From Pseudomonadota bacterium (GTDB lineage Bacteria > Desulfobacterota > Syntrophia > Syntrophales > UBA5619): a DNA stretch of 12,533 bases. This document shows, piece after piece, positions 1 through 5,463 of the stretch. Every line of letters begins with the position of its first letter. Position 1 is the first letter of the stretch. Under the pieces are notes generated by a model. The model worked only from the letters and a program-made list of their open reading frames with translations. It made no database searches and was not told the origin of the DNA. Location: NCBI GenBank assembly GCA_018896355.1, contig JAHIMW010000106.1, positions 1-12,533 on the forward strand, written 5' to 3'. The position numbers and the translations under genes are program-made.

Positions 1-268
1 CCGCCGTCAGCACCCCCGCCGTCAGGGCCAGGATCTCATCCTTTTCAACCTGCGCATTTTTCACGACGGTTGTGCTTTCGACATAGGTTCCTGCCAGTTC
101 CAAGGCCTCCCGCTTGGCCTTGGCCACGGCGGCGATCCGGGCGTCATCGGGCGACTGGCTGCCGCCGAAGGGTTGTTTGACGGTGTGGGTAATGATTTGG
201 ATTTCCCCGAAGGCGCTGAAGGGATAAAGCAGGCTGACGATCAGAAAGGCAATAAGGATACGCTTCAT
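1..268 (-). CDS. Secreted protein, FlgT-N/LPP20-like N-terminal region (partial, C-terminus outside window)
   Basis: The reading frame is open from the ATG at 268 to the left edge, giving about 89 codons of an incomplete protein. Residues 1-21 are a typical Sec signal peptide: MKR, then a hydrophobic stretch ending in SAFG, with cleavage probably before EIQ. The mature part contains DDARIAAVAKAKREALE followed by LAGTYVES and a KDEILALTAG segment. That pattern of an alanine-rich helix followed by 'AGTYVES' resembles the N-terminal domain of FlgT- and LPP20-like envelope proteins. A good Shine-Dalgarno (AAGGAGAG) sits about 7 nt before the ATG. The gene reads toward the window edge, and a candidate promoter lies about 60 nt upstream. 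The family assignment rests on pattern memory only, and the role in the cell is unknown. It need not be flagellar, because such domains occur in many envelope proteins. Confidence 0.7.
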   Translation of the reverse strand, partial: MKRILIAFLIVSLLYPFSAFGEIQIITHTVKQPFGGSQSPDDARIAAVAKAKREALELAGTYVESTTVVKNAQVEKDEILALTAGVLTA

Positions 269-330
269 CGATTGGCTCTCCTTTGTGACGTTTTTCATGC
301 CCCTGAATGTGAATGATACCGATGATGAAG

Positions 331-359
331 ACCGTAAACCAGGACAGGATGGATGTCAA
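331..359 (-). promoter_or_regulatory. Candidate sigma70-type promoter for the secreted-protein gene
   Basis: On the minus strand a perfect -35 (TTGACA, 359-354) is followed after 17 bp by TACGGT (336-331), a poor -10 with three consensus bases. It would start transcription about 55-60 nt upstream of the ATG at 268. The spacing is right and the -35 is perfect, but the weak -10 keeps this tentative. It lies just downstream of the long palindrome at 386-420, which separates it from surE. Confidence 0.35.
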
Positions 360-385
360 AGCAAATCTCTGTCCCGAAACAGATC

Positions 386-420
386 CGTTGGGGGACAGAT
401 TTGAAATCTGTCCCCCAACG
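386..420. repeat. Perfect 35-bp palindrome, REP-like intergenic repeat
   Basis: Two 17-nt arms (386-402 and 404-420) are exact reverse complements around a single central base. The arms contain GGGGGACAGATTT and its complement. A degenerate extra half copy (AAATCTCTGTCCC, 363-375) lies immediately to the left. The palindrome begins 14 bp past the surE stop in the direction of surE transcription, so it could act as a structured 3' end. Neither strand has the T-run of a classical intrinsic terminator. The core 'GGGGACA...TGTCCCC' recurs with a different interior at 4052-4078, which points to a dispersed repeat family rather than a local terminator. Confidence 0.8.
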
Positions 421-434
421 CGTACAGGACATGG

Positions 435-1205
435 TTAGAAACATTCCTTGACGCGGGTTCGCAGATCATCGAGGATGTCGTAGCGGGTAAGGTCGTAATG
501 GATCGGGGTGATGGTGATCATTCCCCGCTTGAGGGCGCCGGCGTCCGTATCGTCCTGCTCCTGCGGGGGAAGCTCGGTCTCGCCGGCAAGCCAGTAGTAG
601 ATGTTCTCGCGCGGATCGACCCGTTTATCGAAGCTCTCCATCAGACGCGCCCTCCCCTGCCTCGCGACCGCGACGCCACGGATCTCTGACTCCGGAACCG
701 CCGGAACGTTCACGTTCAGCGCAACGTGCGGCAACGGATTTTCGAGGATGAAGGCGGCCATCTTTCGGGCGAAACGGGCGGCCGCCGAATAGTCCGCCGC
801 ATCGTCGTGCGTATCCAGAGAGATCGCGAGCGAAGGCACCCCCAGGATCGCCGCTTCCGTGGCCGCGGAGACGGTCCCCGAATAGAGGACGTTGATCCCC
901 ACGTTTGCCCCGCGGTTGATCCCTGAGACGACCAGATCGACCGGTTCCGCGGCCAGTTCGCCGATGCCGATCTTCACACAGTCGGCGGGCGTTCCGAGGA
1001 CGGCATAACCGAGGAAGTCCCCGTTCTTCCTGGCCTTGCGGACCATCAGCGGCCGGGAGATCGTAATCGCGTGGCCGACGGCGTTCTGCTCAACCTCGGG
1101 CGCCACGATCAGGCACTCCGCGTCCCGGGAGAGCTCCTGATAGAGGGCCAGGAGGCCCCGTGCATAGATTCCGTCGTCGTTGGTCAGAAGAAATCGTTTT
1201 GCCAT
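435..1205 (-). CDS. surE: 5'/3'-nucleotidase SurE
   Basis: SurE is a metal-dependent phosphatase that removes phosphate from nucleoside 5'- and 3'-monophosphates. It also acts on short polyphosphate and is linked to stationary-phase survival. The 256-residue length is normal for the family. The N-terminal LLTNDDGI motif (residues 6-13) carries the metal-binding aspartates D10 and D11. QNAVGHAIT (40-48) and SGINRGANVG (94-103) supply the rest of the site, with N97 as the expected metal ligand. YSGTVSAATEA (108-118) is also conserved. The position usually held by a metal-binding serine appears to be N41, which should be confirmed by alignment. The gene follows the PLD-like gene with only a 14-nt gap and has an AAGGTGA Shine-Dalgarno, so the two are probably co-transcribed. 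The protein is cytoplasmic, with no signal peptide. The identification is secure. Confidence 0.96.
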   Translation of the reverse strand: MAKRFLLTNDDGIYARGLLALYQELSRDAECLIVAPEVEQNAVGHAITISRPLMVRKARKNGDFLGYAVLGTPADCVKIGIGELAAEPVDLVVSGINRGANVGINVLYSGTVSAATEAAILGVPSLAISLDTHDDAADYSAAARFARKMAAFILENPLPHVALNVNVPAVPESEIRGVAVARQGRARLMESFDKRVDPRENIYYWLAGETELPPQEQDDTDAGALKRGMITITPIHYDLTRYDILDDLRTRVKECF

Positions 1206-1219
1206 GCTGCTTCACCTTC

Positions 1220-1855
1220 TTATTTCCACTCTCCGGGGCAGAGGGCCCTCATATAACTTAGGGCCTCTTCGGCCAACGAAGGCGAATCGATCCAGACGGA
1301 GGCCTCGTGATTGAACTTCAGAGCCGACTGCGTCAGGTTGTGGCTCCCGATCAGCAGATACCGCCGGTCGATGACGACGAGCTTCGTATGCGTCACCCGG
1401 TCCGGGGCGTCCATGCAGACGCGGATGCCCCCCTGCTTCAGCCTCTCCGCCGTTTCGGCGTTGTTCCGGCTAAGGTCGTCGGTATCCCTGTTCCTTTCGA
1501 GAACCACATCGACACGGACCCCTCTATGGACCGCCGCGACAAGGCGTTTCAAAACCGCCTCGGGATACCCCCTCGCATCCTCGATCGTCCGGAAGAGGTA
1601 TGCGGAAAGGAAGATCTCCGCCCGGGCGCGATCGACGCCGTCCAGCAGCGCCGTGAAGTAATCCCGGTCCAGAAGCAGTTTCGCCTCCACAACCGCCTGC
1701 GGGGACGATCCGGTCGTTTTTCCTTGTAAAACCGGCTGCGGAGCAGAAACGGCCGCCCTGCCTTCATCTGCGGCAAACGCCGCCGGTGAAAGCAGGATCA
1801 GCAATGCCGTCGTCGACACCACCCAGCGAATGATCCTGTAAAAACGGACCGCCAT
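1220..1855 (-). CDS. Secreted single-HKD phospholipase D-like / Nuc-family nuclease
   Basis: I place the start at the ATG at 1855, giving 211 residues. It has a GGGAGG Shine-Dalgarno and opens directly on a signal peptide (MAVRFYRIIR, then a hydrophobic core ending SPAAFAA, residues 1-29). The longer upstream extension in this frame runs back into the dnaK terminator and is not credible. The mature protein contains one complete HKD motif, H156-x-K158-x4-D163-x6-G170-S171-x-N173. This is the hallmark of the phospholipase D superfamily. Single-HKD, exported proteins of this size resemble the Nuc/EDTA-resistant nuclease group, which dimerise to build the active site and cut DNA without metal. 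The substrate here is inferred and could be phospholipid. The first strand-helix region (IFLSAYLFRT, 81-90) fits the fold. It lies directly upstream of surE in the same transcriptional direction. Confidence 0.88.
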   Translation of the reverse strand: MAVRFYRIIRWVVSTTALLILLSPAAFAADEGRAAVSAPQPVLQGKTTGSSPQAVVEAKLLLDRDYFTALLDGVDRARAEIFLSAYLFRTIEDARGYPEAVLKRLVAAVHRGVRVDVVLERNRDTDDLSRNNAETAERLKQGGIRVCMDAPDRVTHTKLVVIDRRYLLIGSHNLTQSALKFNHEASVWIDSPSLAEEALSYMRALCPGEWK

Positions 1856-1933
1856 AAGGCCTCCCGTTCCATCCTGGTTCTGGAACCGCCTCTCCGCCCC
1901 TTTCAGGAGGATCTCGATCTTTCTTCCGGGATC

Positions 1934-1964
1934 CTTATACCACACCGGGGCCCGTCGTCGACAA
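1934..1964 (-). promoter_or_regulatory. Weak candidate promoter for the PLD-like gene and surE
   Basis: On the minus strand TATAAG (1939-1934) is a reasonable -10, preceded at a long 19-bp distance by TTGTCG (1964-1959). It would start transcription about 70 nt upstream of the ATG at 1855, just after the dnaK terminator, where a new promoter is needed. The -35 is poor and overlaps the terminator T-run, so confidence is low. Confidence 0.3.
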
Positions 1965-1999
1965 AAAAAAGCCCGGACATCCGCACGGGATGTCCGGGC
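1963..1999 (-). terminator. Rho-independent terminator after dnaK
   Basis: On the minus strand a perfect 12-bp stem (GCCCGGACATCC, 1999-1988, pairing with 1982-1971) with a 5-nt loop is followed at once by eight T residues (1970-1963). It begins 18 bp past the dnaK stop codon. This is a textbook intrinsic terminator. It separates the gmhA-grpE-dnaK unit from the downstream PLD-surE unit. There is no T-run on the other strand, so it works in one direction only. Confidence 0.95.
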
Positions 2000-2017
2000 C
2001 GTTGGTCTCAACTAAAA

Positions 2018-3952
2018 TTACTTTTTCACATCCTCGAAGTCGGCGTCGACCACGTCGTCATCCTTCTTGCCGCCGGCCTGCGCACCCTCGCCCGGCCCGG
2101 CATCCGACCCCGGCTGGGGACCGGCGCCGGCGCCCGCCTGCTGCTGTGCGGTTTTGGCGTACATCGCCTCAGCCAGCTTGTGGGAGGCGTTGGTCAGCTC
2201 CTCCTGGGCCGCCTTGATCGCCTCAAGGTCGTCGCCCTCGATCGCCTTCCTCACCCTGGCGATCCCCTCTTCGATCTTCGCCTTTTCAGCGGCGTCGATC
2301 TTGTCACCGAACTCCTTGACGTTCTTCTCCACGCTGTAGGCCAGCGAGTCGGCGTGGTTTCTCGCCTCGATCAGCTCCTTTTTCTTCTTGTCCTCCTCCG
2401 CATGGGCATCGGCATCCTTCACCAGCTTCTTGATCTCCTCTTCGGAGAGACCGCTGGAGGCGGTGATCTTGATGCTCTGCTCCTTGCCGGTGCCCAGATC
2501 CTTCGCCGAGACATGGACGATGCCGTTCGCATCGATGTCGAAGGTCACCTCGATCTGGGGCACGCCGCGCGGCGCCGCAGGAATCCCTACCAATTCGAAC
2601 CGCCCGAGCGTCCGGTTGTCGCCCGCCATGGACCTTTCGCCCTGGAGAACATGGATGCTCACCGCCGGCTGGTTGTCCGCCGCCGTCGAAAAGACCTGAC
2701 TTTTCTTGGTCGGAATCGTCGTGTTCTTCTCGATCAGCCTTGTCATGACGCCGCCCAGTGTTTCGATGCCGAGAGAAAGCGGCGTCACGTCGAGCAGCAG
2801 GACGTCCTTCACGTCGCCGGTCAGGACGCCTCCCTGGATGGCTGCCCCGACGGCAACCACCTCATCCGGGTTGACCCCCCTGTTGGGTTCTTTTCCGAAG
2901 ATCTCCTTGACCTTCTGCTGAACGCGAGGCATCCGGGTCATCCCGCCGACAAGTATCACCTCGTCGATTTCAGCGGGGGTCAGCTTCGCGTCCTTCATCG
3001 CCGTCAGGCAGGGCGGAATCAACTTTTCGATCAGGTCCTCGACGATGGCCTCCAGCTTCGCCCGGGTCAGCTTGATGTTCATGTGCTTCGGCCCCGAGGC
3101 GTCCGCCGTGATGAAGGGGAGGTTGACGTCCGTCTCCATCGAGCTGGAGAGCTCCATCTTCGCCTTTTCCGCCGCCTCCTTGATCCGCTGAAGGGCCATC
3201 TTGTCCTTCCGGATGTCGATCCCCTGGTCCTTCTTGAATTCGGTGGCCAGGTACTCGATCAGCCGCTGGTCGAAATCCTCGCCGCCCAGGTGGGTGTCGC
3301 CGTTGGTGGACTTGACCTCGAAGACGCCGTCGCCCAGTTCGAGAATCGAGATGTCGAACGTCCCGCCGCCCAAGTCGAAGACGGCGATCTTCTCGTCCTT
3401 CTTCTTGTCCAGGCCGTAGGCGAGGGCCGCCGCCGTCGGCTCGTTGATGATCCGCAGCACGTTCAGCCCCGCGATCTTGCCGGCGTCTTTCGTCGCCTGC
3501 CGCTGGGAGTCATTGAAGTAGGCCGGCACGGTGATGACCGCGTCGATGATCTTCTCCCCGAGGTAATCGTCGGCGGTCTGCTTCATCTTCGTCAGAATCA
3601 TCGAGGAGATCTCGGCCGGGCTGTAGCTCTTCCCCCGGATCGTCACCTGGGCGTCGCCGTTGGCGGCCTCGGTGATCTTGAACGGGCTGACAGTTTTATC
3701 GTACTGAACCTCTTTCGAACTGTATTTTCTCCCGATGAGCCGCTTGATCGCGTAGACGGTGTTCTCCGAGTTGGTGACGGCCTGCCGCTTCGCGATCTGC
3801 CCCACCTGCCGCTCCCCGCTCTCCGTGAAGGCCACCATCGAGGGGGTCGTCCGATTCCCCTCCTGGTTTGCGATCACGACGGGGTCCCCGCCTTCCATCA
3901 CCGCGACGCACGAGTTCGTTGTTCCCAGATCGATTCCAATAATCTTTCCCAT
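2018..3952 (-). CDS. dnaK: Molecular chaperone DnaK (Hsp70)
   Basis: DnaK is the cytoplasmic Hsp70 that binds exposed hydrophobic segments of proteins in an ATP cycle driven by DnaJ and GrpE. At 644 residues it is full length. The nucleotide-binding domain shows the phosphate-1 loop GIDLGTTNS (6-14), catalytic K70, the signature INEPTAAALAYG (169-180), phosphate-2 VFDLGGGTFDISIL (191-204) and VILVGGMTRMPRVQ (332-345). The interdomain linker VLLLDVTPLSLG is at 384-395. The substrate-binding domain and helical lid follow, then a Gly/Ala/Gln-rich stretch and the typical acidic tail ending DADFEDVKK. A strong Shine-Dalgarno (AAGGAGGAGG) precedes the ATG. The gene lies downstream of grpE but is separated from it by a 175-bp hairpin element, and it ends at a strong terminator. 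No dnaJ follows, which differs from the common hrcA-grpE-dnaK-dnaJ order. The identification is certain. Confidence 0.99.
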   Translation of the reverse strand: MGKIIGIDLGTTNSCVAVMEGGDPVVIANQEGNRTTPSMVAFTESGERQVGQIAKRQAVTNSENTVYAIKRLIGRKYSSKEVQYDKTVSPFKITEAANGDAQVTIRGKSYSPAEISSMILTKMKQTADDYLGEKIIDAVITVPAYFNDSQRQATKDAGKIAGLNVLRIINEPTAAALAYGLDKKKDEKIAVFDLGGGTFDISILELGDGVFEVKSTNGDTHLGGEDFDQRLIEYLATEFKKDQGIDIRKDKMALQRIKEAAEKAKMELSSSMETDVNLPFITADASGPKHMNIKLTRAKLEAIVEDLIEKLIPPCLTAMKDAKLTPAEIDEVILVGGMTRMPRVQQKVKEIFGKEPNRGVNPDEVVAVGAAIQGGVLTGDVKDVLLLDVTPLSLGIETLGGVMTRLIEKNTTIPTKKSQVFSTAADNQPAVSIHVLQGERSMAGDNRTLGRFELVGIPAAPRGVPQIEVTFDIDANGIVHVSAKDLGTGKEQSIKITASSGLSEEEIKKLVKDADAHAEEDKKKKELIEARNHADSLAYSVEKNVKEFGDKIDAAEKAKIEEGIARVRKAIEGDDLEAIKAAQEELTNASHKLAEAMYAKTAQQQAGAGAGPQPGSDAGPGEGAQAGGKKDDDVVDADFEDVKK

Positions 3953-4051
3953 GATAACTATTCCTCCTCCTTAATGATTCCTGACAACTTCGTAAAAAGC
4001 CCGGATGCTGCGTTGCGCTTCATCCCTCGTCATTGCGGCGTACCCACACGT

Positions 4052-4078
4052 GGGGACACCTTGCGGCAAGGTGTCCCC
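4052..4078. repeat. Nested perfect palindrome at the apex of the composite element
   Basis: Arms GGGGACACCTTGC (4052-4064) and GCAAGGTGTCCCC (4066-4078) are exact reverse complements around one central base. The outer GGGGACA/TGTCCCC matches the outer part of the palindrome at 386-420, but the interior differs. An alternative small hairpin, CCCAC-AC-GTGGG (4043-4054), overlaps its left edge, so two foldings compete. There is no T-run, so terminator activity is not indicated. Confidence 0.8.
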
Positions 4079-4120
4079 GACGCCTCATTCCTCAGGATTC
4101 GCGCGCCTTGCCGGAGCCTG

Positions 4121-4138
4121 CCCCGGCGAAAGCCGGGG
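4121..4138. repeat. GC-rich hairpin with GAAA loop in the right arm of the element
   Basis: CCCCGGC (4121-4127) pairs with GCCGGGG (4132-4138) around a GAAA tetraloop. On the plus strand it is followed by GCCTTTTT and so resembles an intrinsic terminator. However, the flanking genes run on the minus strand, where no T-run follows. The left arm of the element has no counterpart, so this looks like an insertion of about 20 nt into one arm. Confidence 0.65.
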
Positions 4139-4144
4139 GCCTTT

Positions 4145-4780
4145 TTACGAAGCCGTCCCTTTTTCGCAATTATTTTCCCGGTCGCCGCCCCTTGAGGGGC
4201 GTTTGCAGACGGAGACCTTCGCCGGTCGGAGCAACCTGCCGTTCAGCAGATACCCCCGTTCGAACTCGCCGACCACCTGGCTGTCCTCATGTTCGGCGCT
4301 CTCCACCTGCATCATCGCCTCATGGACATGGGGATCAAAGTCCTTCCTCTCCGTATCGATCATCTCCACACCGTGTTTCTGCAGACAACCCAAGAGCTGT
4401 CCCTGAAGCAGCTTGAGCCCCTTTCTGAAGGCCTCGAAGTCCTCAGAATTGCCTGCATGTTCGAGGGCGCGGTCCATGCCGTCGACAAGCGGCAGGATGT
4501 CCCGGAGGAGATTCTCGTTTCCGTATTGAATCGCGTCCGCCTTTTCCCGGGCGGCGCGTTTCCGGTAATTATCGAGCTCGGCGACGGTGCGCATGTATTT
4601 GTCGTAGTTGTCCGCGGCCTTTTTCTCCGCTTCCTCAAGTTTCACCATCAGATCTTCCGCACTATCCGTCTCTCCGGCAAGTTCCGCTTCCGGCCCGCCA
4701 ACCGCCGCCTGCGGCTCCGCCGTTTTCTTCGGAAGACCTTCGCCGGCCTCCGCTGTATGTTTTTTCATCTTTGCGACCAT
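4145..4780 (-). CDS. grpE: Nucleotide exchange factor GrpE
   Basis: GrpE is a cytoplasmic homodimer that promotes ADP release from DnaK and acts as a thermosensor in many bacteria. The 211 residues comprise a disordered, acidic N-terminus (1-40), a long helical region (about 45-110, including VAELDNYRKRAAREKADA), and the beta-sheet head with the conserved GYLLNGRLLRPAKVSV (177-192). The ATG at 4780 is chosen because the Shine-Dalgarno AGGAGAG lies 5 nt upstream and overlaps the gmhA TAG stop. The gap to gmhA is 7 nt, so the two genes are very likely translationally linked. The C-terminal tail after the conserved motif is about 20 residues long (CKRPSRGG...EKGTAS). Its last residues T-A-S and the TAA stop are encoded by the terminal repeat of the 175-bp element, so the present C-terminus was probably set by that insertion. 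Confidence 0.97.
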   Translation of the reverse strand: MVAKMKKHTAEAGEGLPKKTAEPQAAVGGPEAELAGETDSAEDLMVKLEEAEKKAADNYDKYMRTVAELDNYRKRAAREKADAIQYGNENLLRDILPLVDGMDRALEHAGNSEDFEAFRKGLKLLQGQLLGCLQKHGVEMIDTERKDFDPHVHEAMMQVESAEHEDSQVVGEFERGYLLNGRLLRPAKVSVCKRPSRGGDRENNCEKGTAS

Positions 4781-4787
4781 GACTCTC

Positions 4788-5372
4788 CTATTTCATATCC
4801 GGTCTCTGAAAGAGCTTGAAATCCACCATCTCGCAGATCACGTGCCCCACTGTGATATGCACCTCCTGGATGCGGGGGGTGCTGGTGGAAGAAACGTTCA
4901 GCGCGTGATCCGCAATCCGGGCGACGTCGCCGCCATCCCGGCCGGTCAGGCCGATCGTGACCATACCGATCTTCTTCGCCGCCTCCAACCCTTTGACCAC
5001 ATTCACGGAGGCGCCGCTGGTGCTCATTCCCCAGGCGATATCGCCCTTTTGGCCGATCGCCCGAATCTGTTTACTGAAGATCTCCGCAAAATCGTAGTCG
5101 TTCCCGATGCTTGTGATGACCGACGTATCGGTCGTCAGCGCAATGGCGGGAAGGGGCGGTCTCTCGATCACGAACCGGTTCACGAATTCCGCCGCCAGGT
5201 GCTGGGCGTCCGCCGCGGAGCCGCCGTTTCCGAACAGAAGAATCTTGTTACCCGCCTTCAGCGCCGCCGTCACAGCCCCGACCACGGCCACGATCCGGTT
5301 CAGGTTGTCGTTTACAAAAGCCTCCTTGACCTGGCACGACTCCCGGAATATCTTGATGATGTAATCTTCCAT
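4788..5372 (-). CDS. gmhA: Sedoheptulose 7-phosphate (phosphoheptose) isomerase GmhA
   Basis: GmhA converts sedoheptulose 7-phosphate to D-glycero-D-manno-heptose 7-phosphate, the first step toward the ADP-heptose used for LPS inner core. The 194-residue single SIS domain matches the family. Motifs are LLFGNGGSAADAQHLAAEF (45-63), TTDTSVITSIGNDYDF (80-95), the phosphate-binding GMSTSGASVNV (115-125) and TPRIQEVHITVGHVICE (165-181). E62 and H172 are the likely catalytic acid/base pair by family analogy. The paralog DiaA, a DnaA-binding replication factor, shares the SIS fold and cannot be fully excluded, but the E/H pair and overall motifs favour GmhA. It is the first gene of a unit with grpE and dnaK, driven by a near-consensus promoter at 5420-5448. 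No other LPS heptose genes are in the window. Confidence 0.93.
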   Translation of the reverse strand: MEDYIIKIFRESCQVKEAFVNDNLNRIVAVVGAVTAALKAGNKILLFGNGGSAADAQHLAAEFVNRFVIERPPLPAIALTTDTSVITSIGNDYDFAEIFSKQIRAIGQKGDIAWGMSTSGASVNVVKGLEAAKKIGMVTIGLTGRDGGDVARIADHALNVSSTSTPRIQEVHITVGHVICEMVDFKLFQRPDMK

Positions 5373-5419
5373 GGCGCCCTCTTCTGCCCGTTTTTCAGCA
5401 ATCCTTGAAAATCGCGCCT

Positions 5420-5448
5420 AATATAAGAATCGACCCGGACCCTGTCAA
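5420..5448 (-). promoter_or_regulatory. Near-consensus sigma70-type promoter for gmhA-grpE-dnaK
   Basis: On the minus strand TTGACA (5448-5443) and TATATT (5425-5420) are separated by exactly 17 bp. The predicted start is near 5413, about 40 nt before the gmhA ATG. No CIRCE operator (TTAGCACTC with its inverted copy) is visible, and the elements do not look like a sigma32 promoter. The chaperone genes therefore seem to have housekeeping expression from here. The -35 falls in the loop and descending stem of an imperfect hairpin (5434-5459). Confidence 0.8.
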
Positions 5449-5459
5449 GGGAGCCCGGG
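5434..5459. repeat. Imperfect inverted repeat overlapping the gmhA -35 element
   Basis: CCCGG (5434-5438) pairs with CCGGG (5455-5459), and CCCT (5440-5443) pairs with AGGG (5448-5451) around a GTCA loop, with a small asymmetric bulge. It starts a few bases past the glgA stop in the direction of glgA transcription. It may be a weak terminator for glgA, though no T-run follows, or an operator over the gmhA promoter. The sequence alone does not decide. Confidence 0.45.
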
Positions 5460-5463
5460 CAAT

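Larger units (their letters stand above)
3983..4157. repeat. 175-bp composite inverted-repeat element between grpE and dnaK
   Basis: The ends form terminal inverted repeats: GACAACTTCGTAAAAAG (3983-3999) and the complement of GACGGCTTCGTAAAAAG (4141-4157), matching at 15 of 17 positions. Inside, the arms continue to pair imperfectly, for example TTGCGGCGT on the left against the complement of ACGCCTCATT on the right. The apex holds a nested perfect palindrome (4052-4078), and the right arm carries an extra hairpin (4121-4138). The element has no coding capacity. I recall similar 'cttcgtaaaaag ... ctttttacgaag' repeats in syntrophic and related deltaproteobacterial genomes, but could not check this. 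It overlaps the last three codons and the stop of grpE and ends 30 bp before the dnaK ATG. It therefore occupies nearly the whole intergenic region and would form a long hairpin in the operon mRNA. Confidence 0.85.

Noticed and set aside
144..359. A 71-codon minus-strand open frame with a hydrophobic start
   Set aside because: Its start is a TTG lying in the putative -35 region, and the frame overlaps the better-supported secreted-protein gene starting at 268.
1856..2011. N-terminal extension of the PLD-like gene
   Set aside because: It would start inside the dnaK terminator hairpin. The ATG at 1855 has a Shine-Dalgarno and opens directly on a signal peptide.
4112..4146. Plus-strand intrinsic terminator (hairpin followed by GCCTTTTT)
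   Set aside because: Both flanking genes run on the minus strand, so nothing is there to terminate in that direction. It is better explained as the arm and end of the repeat element.
2180..4195. A 671-codon plus-strand open frame opposite dnaK
   Set aside because: It is exactly antisense to a certain dnaK. Its translation is rich in R, H, D and L with no domain, as expected from GC-rich codon bias on the opposite strand.
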